In this document: piece by piece, positions 1-5,677 of the stretch
How the letters are laid out: the number at the start of each line of letters is the position of its first letter
Position numbering within the stretch: position 1 is the first letter of the stretch
Assembly (NCBI GenBank): GCA_017555685.1
Contig: JAFZFW010000032.1
Span: forward strand, 1-6,588
Reading direction: 5' to 3'
Source: Methanocorpusculum sp.
Lineage (GTDB): Archaea; Halobacteriota; Methanomicrobia; Methanomicrobiales; Methanocorpusculaceae
Length of the DNA: 6,588 nucleotides
Program-made: the position numbers and the translations under genes
The notes under the pieces: model-generated
What the model saw: the letters and a program-made list of their open reading frames with translations, nothing else
Database searches by the model: none
What the model was told of the DNA's origin: nothing

Positions 1-94
1 GAAGCTCTGTAACATATTCAGCCAGCTTATATCCCATAGCCAGGCCGCCGCAGGAGTGTCCGTGAAATGCAACAGCATCCGCAAATGATTTCAT
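1..94 (-). CDS. FmdE-family protein, N-terminal fragment (cut by window edge)
   Basis: Reading the minus strand from an ATG at 94-92 gives 31 codons, open to the window edge, beginning MKSFADAVAFHGHSC and continuing GGLAMGYKLAEYV. The HGHxC-x-GLAxGY pattern is the N-terminal hallmark of the FmdE family, named after formylmethanofuran dehydrogenase subunit E. In that family the His and Cys residues are thought to bind metal. The usual HGHxCPG has Gly in place of Pro here. In methanogens some members are linked to the molybdenum/tungsten formylmethanofuran dehydrogenase, but many stand-alone paralogues have no proven role. The gene is divergent from the importer operon and shares its upstream region. 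An upstream ATG at 114-112 is out of frame and hits a stop, which supports the start at 94. I see no clear Shine-Dalgarno sequence. The family call is fairly safe; the specific function is open because most of the gene is missing. Confidence 0.75.
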   Translation of the reverse strand, partial: MKSFADAVAFHGHSCGGLAMGYKLAEYVTEL

Positions 95-135
95 GAAGAA
101 TTATAGAACGGCATGAGAGATAAATCATACGTTTC

Positions 136-150
136 CAAAGATATTCTTTG
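136..150. promoter_or_regulatory. Perfect palindrome, candidate operator
   Basis: CAAAGATATTCTTTG has 6-base arms (CAAAGA / TCTTTG) around a 3-base centre. It ends 20 bases upstream of the TATA box, between the two divergent genes. Position and symmetry suit a dimeric regulator, and a metal-responsive one would fit the importer, but I match it to no known operator. An A/T-rich palindrome of this size can occur by chance. Confidence 0.3.
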
Positions 151-170
151 CTCAGAACATACGAAGAAGA

Positions 171-180
171 AATATATAAT
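171..180 (+). promoter_or_regulatory. Archaeal TATA box for the importer operon
   Basis: AATATATAAT follows a purine-rich GAAGAAGA stretch that could act as a BRE. An archaeal TATA box usually sits about 25 bases before the transcription start, which would put the start near 200-205, only about 10 bases before the ATG at 214. No Shine-Dalgarno sequence precedes that ATG, so a leaderless or very short-leader transcript fits. The box is nearly symmetrical, so it might also serve the divergent FmdE-like gene. Promoter identity is inferred from composition and position. Confidence 0.55.
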
Positions 181-213
181 ACTCAGTAACACCAATTATA
201 AAATCGTAATACT

Positions 214-1347
214 ATGACGAAGAAGATGTCCCTCCTCCTGGCGGTCGCGGCTCTGCTTGCTGTTCTCATAACAGCCGGCTGTGTGACGACTGATTCTCCG
301 CAGAATACTGACGGAATGGTAACGATTACCGATGCATTCGGCCGTGAGGTCACGATTCCTGCAGATCCGCAGAAGATTGCAGTTGTCGGTTCCGGCTCGA
401 TGCGGTACTTTGTCTATCTCGGAATTGATTTAGATGATGTTGTTGCTGTCGATTATCAGGACAGCGGACTCAACAAACAGACCTTCAACCTCCGCCCATA
501 CTCGCTTGCCAACCCGGAGATTTCTGAAATCCCCGAGGTCGGTGCCGCAAAAGGAATCGTTGACAACGAAAAACTCCTGATGTCCGGAGCAGACATCCTC
601 TTCATGGGGGGTGCTTCCAACTCGAATGCGGAAGTTGCAAACGAAATTCAGGAAAAGACTGGCATCCCGGTGGTGATGTTTTTCGCCGGAAACTATGTGA
701 CGGATGCAGAAAAGATTCAGGATTCCCTTCTGATGCTTGGTGAGATTCTGGGTAAAGAACAGCGGGCAAAAGACCTGATTGCCTACTTCGATGCGGTCGA
801 AGCCGACCTGCAGAAGAGAGTTTCCGGACTTTCTGCAGAAGAGAGTGTCTATGTGGCTGGTGTTGCCTACAATGGATATCACGGTCTTGACGGAACCGAC
901 CCGACCTACTATCCGTTCGTGATTCTCAATGCGGACAACGTTGCCTCCGGCATCACCTCTGTTTCCCAGACCGGCTATGCACAGGTCTCCAAAGAAAAGA
1001 TTCTGGAGTGGGATCCGGATATCATCTTCGTTGACCTCGCAACCATTCAGGCAGCAGAGGGTGGAGCACTCGTCGAGATGGAAAAAGACCCGTCTTACCG
1101 TGAGCTGACGGCAGTAAAGGAGGGTACAGTCTACACCATCAACCCGCACACCTCGATGAATGTCAACTATGAGACGACCTTAGCCAACGCCTACTACATC
1201 GGAAAAGTCCTCTATCCTGAGCAGTTCAAAGACGTTGACCCGGTAAAGAAGGCGGACGAGATTTACACCTTTGTTGTCGGCGAGCCGGTCTTTGATCTCT
1301 TAAACGAGAATGTGGACGGCCTCGCCTATCAGCGGGTAAACTTCTGA
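214..1347 (+). CDS. ABC transporter substrate-binding lipoprotein (iron/cobalamin-chelate type)
   Basis: This 377-aa protein begins with a lipoprotein signal: basic residues KK at 3-4, a hydrophobic core to about residue 20, and a lipobox ITAGC with Cys23 as the anchor. A Ser/Thr/Gln/Asn-rich linker follows. The rest looks like a periplasmic-binding-protein type 2 fold (FepB/BtuF/HemV-like): ITDAFGREVTIPADPQKI near 38-55 is the typical domain opening, and EWDPDIIFVD near 265-274 is the typical C-lobe strand. It should sit on the outer face of the cell membrane and deliver a metal chelate such as a siderophore, heme or corrinoid to the permease encoded downstream. The ligand cannot be read from sequence. 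Starting at 214 keeps the basic n-region, which the next Met (226) would lose. Its TGA overlaps the next ATG by one base, so translation is probably coupled. Confidence 0.9.
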   Translation: MTKKMSLLLAVAALLAVLITAGCVTTDSPQNTDGMVTITDAFGREVTIPADPQKIAVVGSGSMRYFVYLGIDLDDVVAVDYQDSGLNKQTFNLRPYSLANPEISEIPEVGAAKGIVDNEKLLMSGADILFMGGASNSNAEVANEIQEKTGIPVVMFFAGNYVTDAEKIQDSLLMLGEILGKEQRAKDLIAYFDAVEADLQKRVSGLSAEESVYVAGVAYNGYHGLDGTDPTYYPFVILNADNVASGITSVSQTGYAQVSKEKILEWDPDIIFVDLATIQAAEGGALVEMEKDPSYRELTAVKEGTVYTINPHTSMNVNYETTLANAYYIGKVLYPEQFKDVDPVKKADEIYTFVVGEPVFDLLNENVDGLAYQRVNF

Positions 1348-1763
1348 TGGCAGATATCCTCTGCACTCCAATAGGCTATATCTCCTCTCCCTTTAAGGAG
1401 AGAGGAGACGCCCCAAGACAGGGCAGACTGACTGAGGAAATCAGCATCATCACGCTTCAGCCTGAATACCTGCCGGCAACCCTTGGCCTTGATGAAGAGA
1501 CATACATCCATGTTCTCTGCTGGTTTGACCGCTCGGACAGAACAATTCTTCAGACACACCCTGCAGGTGATGCGGCAAACCCGCTCAAAGGAGTGTTTGC
1601 CAACCGTTCCCCGCATCGCCCGAATCCCATCTCCTTGACACTTGCAGAGGTCATACGCATCGAAGAGAACCGTATCACTGTCAGAGGGCTGGAAGCATTC
1701 GACGGCACACCGGTCTTAGATATCAAGCCGTTCCGTGCGGAGTTCGATACGCCGAACAAATAA
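1347..1763 (+). CDS. trmO: TrmO/TsaA-family SAM-dependent methyltransferase
   Basis: This 138-aa protein shows the family signatures in order: PIGYISSPF at 8-16, APRQG at 22-26, GVFANRSPHRPNPI at 82-95 and DGTPVLDIKP at 119-128. In E. coli TrmO (YaeB) this beta-barrel domain uses S-adenosylmethionine to methylate the N6 of t6A at position 37 of threonine tRNA. The present protein is the short, single-domain form common in archaea and lacks the C-terminal extension of the roughly 235-aa E. coli enzyme. Its ATG overlaps the TGA of the binding-protein gene and the permease gene follows after 26 bases, so it lies inside the transporter operon. A tRNA enzyme is unexpected there. It may be a passenger, or it may act on the imported ligand, which is speculation. 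The family is certain; the substrate, and so the symbol, is less so. Confidence 0.88.
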   Translation: MADILCTPIGYISSPFKERGDAPRQGRLTEEISIITLQPEYLPATLGLDEETYIHVLCWFDRSDRTILQTHPAGDAANPLKGVFANRSPHRPNPISLTLAEVIRIEENRITVRGLEAFDGTPVLDIKPFRAEFDTPNK

Positions 1764-1789
1764 ACTATGAACACCAATATACCAGAAGC

Positions 1790-2851
1790 ATGAAGCACGA
1801 CGCAGCAGACTACAAATCCTATGTCGGGAAAAAAGCCGGCATAATCCTCATCGGCATCCTCCTCTGCGTGGTGCTGTTCCTCATAACAATATCTGTAGGA
1901 GCTATTACTATCCCGATTCCTGATGTGATTGCAACCATATTCCACGGTCCCGGAGGCACCGGATTGTTTGACCGTGCCCTCTGGAACATCAGAATCCCGC
2001 AGGCACTGACCGCAGTCGTTGCGGGCGCAGGTCTTGCGATTGCCGGCGTTGCCATGCAGTCGGTGCTCCGAAACCCGCTTGCCTCCCCGTTCACGCTTGG
2101 TCTCTCAAACGCTGCTGCATTCGGTGCAGCAGTTGGAATCCTGCTCTTCGGGGCAGGAACGACCGGCAGCAGTATTGCCGATGCTGTCGTCGTAAACAAC
2201 CCCTACTTAACGACCATCTGCGCATTCGTCTTCTCGCTTGCAACAACAGCCATCATTCTGGCTATCGCCAAAGTGCGCGGAGCAACCCCGGAGACAATGG
2301 TCTTAGCCGGTGTTGCAATCAGCTCGCTGTTCTCAGCGGGTCTTATGGCGATTCAGTACTTTGTTGACGACACCCGTCTTGCCTCAATCGTTTTCTGGCA
2401 GTTCGGTGATGTGTCCCGTGCAAGCTGGTCCGAGCTTGGGTTAATCACAGTGGTTGTTCTTGTCTGTGCTCTCTACCTCTTCTTCAAGCGCTGGGATTTC
2501 AATGCGATTGATGCCGGTGAAGAGACAGCAAAAGGGTTAGGCGTCAACGTCAGCCGTACCCGACTTCTCGGTATGATTGCTGCATCCTTAATCAGCGCAA
2601 TTGTTGTCGCATTCCTTGGAGTGATTGGTTTCGTCGGTCTTGTCTGCCCGCATATGATGCGCAGAATCGTCGGTGACGACCACCGGTTCTTAATTCCGGC
2701 AAGCGTCATCTGCGGTGCACTTCTGCTGCTTGCAGCAGACACAGTAGCCCGCACGATTATCGCCCCGCAGGTTCTCCCGGTCGCCGTTCTGACATCATTC
2801 CTTGGTGCGCCAATCTTCATCTACTTAATCATTAAAGGGAGGAGAGTATGA
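1790..2851 (+). CDS. FecCD/BtuC-family ABC transporter permease
   Basis: This is a 353-aa, very hydrophobic membrane protein of normal family length, about ten helices, the first near residues 17-38. Hallmarks of type II metal-chelate importers are present: NIRIPQ at 66-71 before the second helix, QSVLRNPLASP at 90-100, DAGEETAKGLGV at 241-252 (the cytoplasmic coupling helix that contacts the ATPase), GFVGLVCPHMMRRIVG at 280-295 and FLGAPIF at 337-343. It would form a homodimeric channel for the chelate delivered by the lipoprotein encoded upstream. ATG 1790 is chosen because an earlier ATG at 1767 is out of frame and opens only an 8-codon reading frame ending in TGA. No clear Shine-Dalgarno sequence precedes it, so it probably depends on read-through within the operon. 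Its TGA overlaps the ATPase ATG (ATGA, four bases). Confidence 0.95.
   Translation: MKHDAADYKSYVGKKAGIILIGILLCVVLFLITISVGAITIPIPDVIATIFHGPGGTGLFDRALWNIRIPQALTAVVAGAGLAIAGVAMQSVLRNPLASPFTLGLSNAAAFGAAVGILLFGAGTTGSSIADAVVVNNPYLTTICAFVFSLATTAIILAIAKVRGATPETMVLAGVAISSLFSAGLMAIQYFVDDTRLASIVFWQFGDVSRASWSELGLITVVVLVCALYLFFKRWDFNAIDAGEETAKGLGVNVSRTRLLGMIAASLISAIVVAFLGVIGFVGLVCPHMMRRIVGDDHRFLIPASVICGALLLLAADTVARTIIAPQVLPVAVLTSFLGAPIFIYLIIKGRRV
2837..2844 (+). promoter_or_regulatory. Strong Shine-Dalgarno site for the ATPase gene
   Basis: GGGAGGAG lies inside the last codons of the permease gene, three bases before ATG 2848. It is the strongest ribosome-binding site among the plus-strand genes. It fixes the ATPase start at 2848, so the histidine-rich N-terminus is translated and is not upstream noise. 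Confidence 0.75.
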
Positions 2852-3729
2852 CCGGGGATCACTCGCATCACGGACATATGCATGACCATGAGCACATGCA
2901 TGGAGACGGAGTGCTTCACTCACACCCGCACTCACACGATGGCGAACATGAACACCACTCCGACTGTCCGGGTGAAGCCATCCTGAAAGTGGACGGCGTT
3001 GCCTTCGGATACAAAACCTTCCAGGTATTGGAAGACATCGAGGTCGGTGTTTCCCGCGGAGAGATTCTGGCTATCTTAGGCCCGAACGGAGTTGGAAAGT
3101 CAACTCTTCTTCGGTGCATGAACATGATTCTGCGTCCGCAGAAAGGCGCGGTTCTGGTGGATAATGAAGAGCTCTCGAAGATGTCGCCAAACGAAATCGC
3201 CAGACATGTCGGCTATGTGGCACAGAGAAGCGAAGCTGCCCGCATGACGGTCTTTGACTCTGTTCTTCTGGGAAGAAAGCCGCACATCGGCTGGAAGATT
3301 ACCAAAGAGGATTATGCAATGGTCGAAGACGCACTGCATAAGTTCGGGCTTTCCGAGATGCAGCTTCGGTACATCGATGAAATCTCCGGCGGAGAACTGC
3401 AGCGGGTTTGTGTCTGCCGTGCTATCGTGCAGGAGCCCTCGGTTCTGCTGCTTGATGAGCCGACATCAGCACTTGACCTCTCACGCCAGATGGAGATTCT
3501 GCATCTCATCCGTCATGTTGTCGATCAGCACAACTGTGCCACCATCATGACCATGCATGACTTAAATCTGGCTCTCCGGTTTGCAGACCGGTTCATCTTC
3601 ATGAAGGGCGGAAAAATCTATGCGGCATGCGATAAATGGGGTGTTACCCCGGAGCTGATTCATGAAGTATACGGCATCGAGGTGGACGTCATCTTCCACA
3701 ACGACCTGCCGGTAGTGATTCCGAAGTAA
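2848..3729 (+). CDS. ABC importer ATPase with histidine-rich N-terminal tail (FecE/BtuD type)
   Basis: The 293-aa protein has a normal ATPase core from about residue 45: Walker A GPNGVGKST at 78-86, Q-loop Gln126, signature SGGELQ at 180-185, Walker B VLLLDEP at 199-205 and switch His237. It would power the permease, with which it shares a four-base overlap. The odd part is residues 1-40, where 15 of the first 37 residues are His, mixed with Asp, Glu, Met and one Cys (Cys40). Such tails bind nickel, cobalt, zinc or copper in proteins such as HypB, CooJ and CDF or ZIP transporters, and are not part of the usual FecE/BtuD ATPase. I infer a metal store, sensor or chaperone role coupled to transport. 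The strong ribosome-binding site supports the start upstream of the tail. The last codons form half of a terminator hairpin. Confidence 0.94.
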   Translation: MTGDHSHHGHMHDHEHMHGDGVLHSHPHSHDGEHEHHSDCPGEAILKVDGVAFGYKTFQVLEDIEVGVSRGEILAILGPNGVGKSTLLRCMNMILRPQKGAVLVDNEELSKMSPNEIARHVGYVAQRSEAARMTVFDSVLLGRKPHIGWKITKEDYAMVEDALHKFGLSEMQLRYIDEISGGELQRVCVCRAIVQEPSVLLLDEPTSALDLSRQMEILHLIRHVVDQHNCATIMTMHDLNLALRFADRFIFMKGGKIYAACDKWGVTPELIHEVYGIEVDVIFHNDLPVVIPK

Positions 3730-3759
3730 TTCGGAATACCTTTTTCCCCTCCTTCTTCC
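3718..3759 (+). terminator. Operon terminator: hairpin plus pyrimidine tract
   Basis: A perfect 8-bp inverted repeat, ATTCCGAA (3718-3725) and TTCGGAAT (3730-3737), surrounds a GTAA loop that holds the ATPase stop codon. After three bases, TTTTT (3741-3745) opens a run of 19 pyrimidines ending at 3759. This marks the end of the importer operon. In archaea the T-run matters most, and the hairpin may also protect the mRNA 3' end. Confidence 0.65.
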
Positions 3760-3760
3760 A

Positions 3761-3770
3761 AAAGCATATC
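3761..3770 (+). promoter_or_regulatory. Weak candidate TATA box for the EFR1 gene
   Basis: AAAGCATATC lies about 30 bases before ATG 3800, a spacing that would give a nearly leaderless transcript. The match to an archaeal TATA box is poor. A promoter somewhere in 3738-3799 is likely because a terminator lies just upstream, but this placement is a guess. Confidence 0.25.
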
Positions 3771-3799
3771 TTCTCAGACTTCATACGTACCTCTACTGA

Positions 3800-4591
3800 A
3801 TGAATACTGTCATATACTATTTTACCGGAACCGGAAACTCACTTGCGGTAGCCCGCGATATCGCATCGAGGCTTGATGCTGAACTTATTGGAATCCCTGC
3901 CGCAGTCAAAGCTCCGCAGGAAATCCAAAAGGATGCCTGTGTTGGAATTGTCTATCCTCTCTATGCGGGCGGGCTTCCAAACGTTGTTGTCCGTTTCCTG
4001 AAAACCGTTTCTCTCAGGAATGCCGGATATGTGTTCTTTGTTGCAACAGAAGGAGGGAAGATGGGTGCACCTGCATCCCAGATTTCCCGCCTGTCTGCAG
4101 CAGCAGGACATACCGCTGATGCCTGCTGGTGGATTCAGATGCCGGACAACTATATTCCACTCTCTGCTCCGCCGGAGACAGCAGAACAGAAGAACATGTA
4201 TGACGCGGCACGCCGCAAAGTTGCGGTAATCGCTGAGTCTGTTAAAAACCGTGAACACCACCTGGAGTCCATGAGTTTTGCCGGTAAACTTTTTGGGTTT
4301 GCTTACGGTCCGTTCATCAAAACGCTTCCTGCATCCGACAGGAAATTCACCATCTCTGCAAACTGCAGTGAGTGCGGAGTTTGTGCGGAGGTCTGTCCTG
4401 CAGACAACATCCGGATTGGCGAACATGGAAACAATGTCTGGCTTCACCAGTGCGAAGGATGCCTTGCCTGCCTCCACTTCTGTCCGGAAGAGGCAATCAA
4501 CATCGGAAAGAAAACCGAACTGCGTGCACGCTACCGGCATCCTTCTGTAAGCATTGCTGATATGAAAAAACAGAAAGGGAAATCCCTTTGA
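3800..4591 (+). CDS. EFR1-family flavodoxin/ferredoxin fusion protein
   Basis: This 263-aa protein joins two electron-transfer parts. The N-terminus, IYYFTGTGNSLAVA at about 5-18, is the phosphate-binding loop of a flavodoxin-like FMN domain that runs to about residue 150. The C-terminus has two classic [4Fe-4S] motifs, each C-x2-C-x2-C-x3-CP: Cys189, 192, 195, 199 and Cys218, 221, 224, 228. This architecture and length match the EFR1 family, which is common in anaerobes and presumed to carry low-potential electrons in the cytoplasm; most members have no known partner. It has a basic, lysine-rich end. It converges on the nitrogenase-like genes with no spacer, so it is probably transcribed separately from them and from the importer operon. 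A role as electron donor to the nitrogenase-like pair is plausible from proximity only. Confidence 0.92.
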   Translation: MNTVIYYFTGTGNSLAVARDIASRLDAELIGIPAAVKAPQEIQKDACVGIVYPLYAGGLPNVVVRFLKTVSLRNAGYVFFVATEGGKMGAPASQISRLSAAAGHTADACWWIQMPDNYIPLSAPPETAEQKNMYDAARRKVAVIAESVKNREHHLESMSFAGKLFGFAYGPFIKTLPASDRKFTISANCSECGVCAEVCPADNIRIGEHGNNVWLHQCEGCLACLHFCPEEAINIGKKTELRARYRHPSVSIADMKKQKGKSL

Positions 4592-4600
4592 TTATTTTTT
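4574..4600. terminator. Bidirectional terminator between convergent genes
   Basis: AAAGGG (4574-4579) and CCCTTT (4584-4589) form a stem with a four-base loop. On the plus strand it is followed by TTATTTTTT (4592-4600). On the minus strand it is followed by a T-rich stretch, the complement of 4566-4573 with AAAAA at 4566-4570. Both transcripts can therefore end here. The element lies inside coding sequence: the stem codes for the end of EFR1, and the plus-strand T-run encodes the Lys-Lys end of the nitrogenase-like subunit. Confidence 0.6.
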
Positions 4601-5677
4601 GTTGAAGTCCATCAGCGAGTTGAGCACGCCTTCTAAGAACATCACACCTCCTTCAATTCCGGAGACAGCACGTGCTGACATTGAGATGCGGCTTCTGTCC
4701 GGATGCGTGATGCCGAAGAATGCAGCATCTGCTGATGCTTCAAAGGTTGAGCCAAGGATGAGGTCCGGATTTGCCTTCTCTATGCCGGCAGAGATTTCTG
4801 TGTAATCCGTAATCTCCTCCCGCGGGAAGGAGACAGTATCAGATCCGAAGTAGCGGGTAAGCATCTGTTCTGCAAAACGGCAGTAACTTTTCTGTCCGGC
4901 GATTGCGACAGTCGGCGGCGTATATTTTCGCAGATACTTATCTGCATAGTAGAACATTGTCTCATCCGCCTTCTTCCACTCTGCTTCGAGCGCTGCATAG
5001 TCTGCATCCGGGAAGTGCTTTTCCAACGCGGCTGCCGTATCTTTGATGTCTAAGAACAGGAACGAACCAAGCTGCTCTCCGATGCCGGAGTTCCAGGAGG
5101 GGTTGACCGATACGGTAAACGGAGCCGCTCCCGCTTTCAGTTTCGCGTAGGCGTCTGATGCAAGGGAAAGCCGGACAGGAATTCCCAAAACCGAAAGCAT
5201 ACGGCGTGCCTCGTGCAGGTTTCCGCGGGAGAACAGATCAAGCCCGCAGACTCCGTCGATGTTCACCGATTCAGTTTCTGCAGTTCTGATGTCCAGAGCA
5301 GTATATGCCGCTTTTACTCCTGCCTCTGCATTTCCGATAAAGCCCGGTGCATCCACAAAAACAGCATTTGTTCCCTCAAACGCCTTCGCCAGATCCTCGC
5401 CGGTGAGAGCCGGGATGCAGGTGTTGACGACCGCGACCGGTTTTCCTTCCGCCTCGAGTGCGGAGACTACTTCATGCAGACGGTCAACTGTTCCGAATAC
5501 AATCTCAGACTCTAAAAGATAGGTCGAGAACAACGGGGCTTTCAGAATTGAACGCGGGTAGTAGTAACATCCCGACGATCCGTGAATGACAACGGACAGG
5601 CCTTTGAATCCGGAAAGGACAGCACAGGCTCCGGTCATAGCGCACGGCATCACCGGATTTTCCAGACAGGAACTCAT
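4592..5677 (-). CDS. Nitrogenase component 1-like subunit (complete)
   Basis: This is a 361-aa member of the nitrogenase component 1 superfamily (NifD/K, NifE/N, BchN/B, CfbD). Three cysteines sit where family members bind a P-cluster or [4Fe-4S] cluster: Cys12 (in PCAMTGAC), Cys37 (in HGSSGC) and Cys87 (in NTCIPALTGED). The 25- and 50-residue gaps resemble NifK (25 and 58). Extra Cys4 and Cys18 flank the first ligand. Later come the family's Rossmann-like strands, PTVAIAGQKSYCRFAEQML near 255-273, PDLILGST near 304-311, and the closing helix GIEGGVMFLEGVLNSL near 340-355. It is shorter than catalytic NifD/K (about 480-520 aa) and closer to CfbD-sized members. Its ATG overlaps the TGA of the partner gene (ATGA), with GGAGGGA at 5688-5694 as ribosome-binding site. 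The reaction is unknown; true nitrogen fixation is unlikely. Confidence 0.88.
   Translation of the reverse strand: MSSCLENPVMPCAMTGACAVLSGFKGLSVVIHGSSGCYYYPRSILKAPLFSTYLLESEIVFGTVDRLHEVVSALEAEGKPVAVVNTCIPALTGEDLAKAFEGTNAVFVDAPGFIGNAEAGVKAAYTALDIRTAETESVNIDGVCGLDLFSRGNLHEARRMLSVLGIPVRLSLASDAYAKLKAGAAPFTVSVNPSWNSGIGEQLGSFLFLDIKDTAAALEKHFPDADYAALEAEWKKADETMFYYADKYLRKYTPPTVAIAGQKSYCRFAEQMLTRYFGSDTVSFPREEITDYTEISAGIEKANPDLILGSTFEASADAAFFGITHPDRSRISMSARAVSGIEGGVMFLEGVLNSLMDFNKK

Noticed and set aside
195..203. ATTATAAAA as the main TATA box of the importer operon
   Set aside because: It is only 10 bases before the ATG, so transcription would start inside the gene; the box at 171-180 has better spacing.
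430..1149. Long minus-strand ORF (239 aa) opposite the substrate-binding protein gene
   Set aside because: The sense frame is a clear lipoprotein family member. The antisense product shows no domain or motif and is rich in Cys and His as expected from a mirrored coding frame.
1767..1793. Mini-ORF of 8 codons just before the permease gene
   Set aside because: No ribosome-binding site and no sign of conservation; an ATG this short is expected by chance.
3839..4540. Long minus-strand ORF (233 aa) opposite the EFR1 gene
   Set aside because: It is the shadow of a gene with two clear ferredoxin motifs; it has no recognisable domain, start signal or family resemblance.
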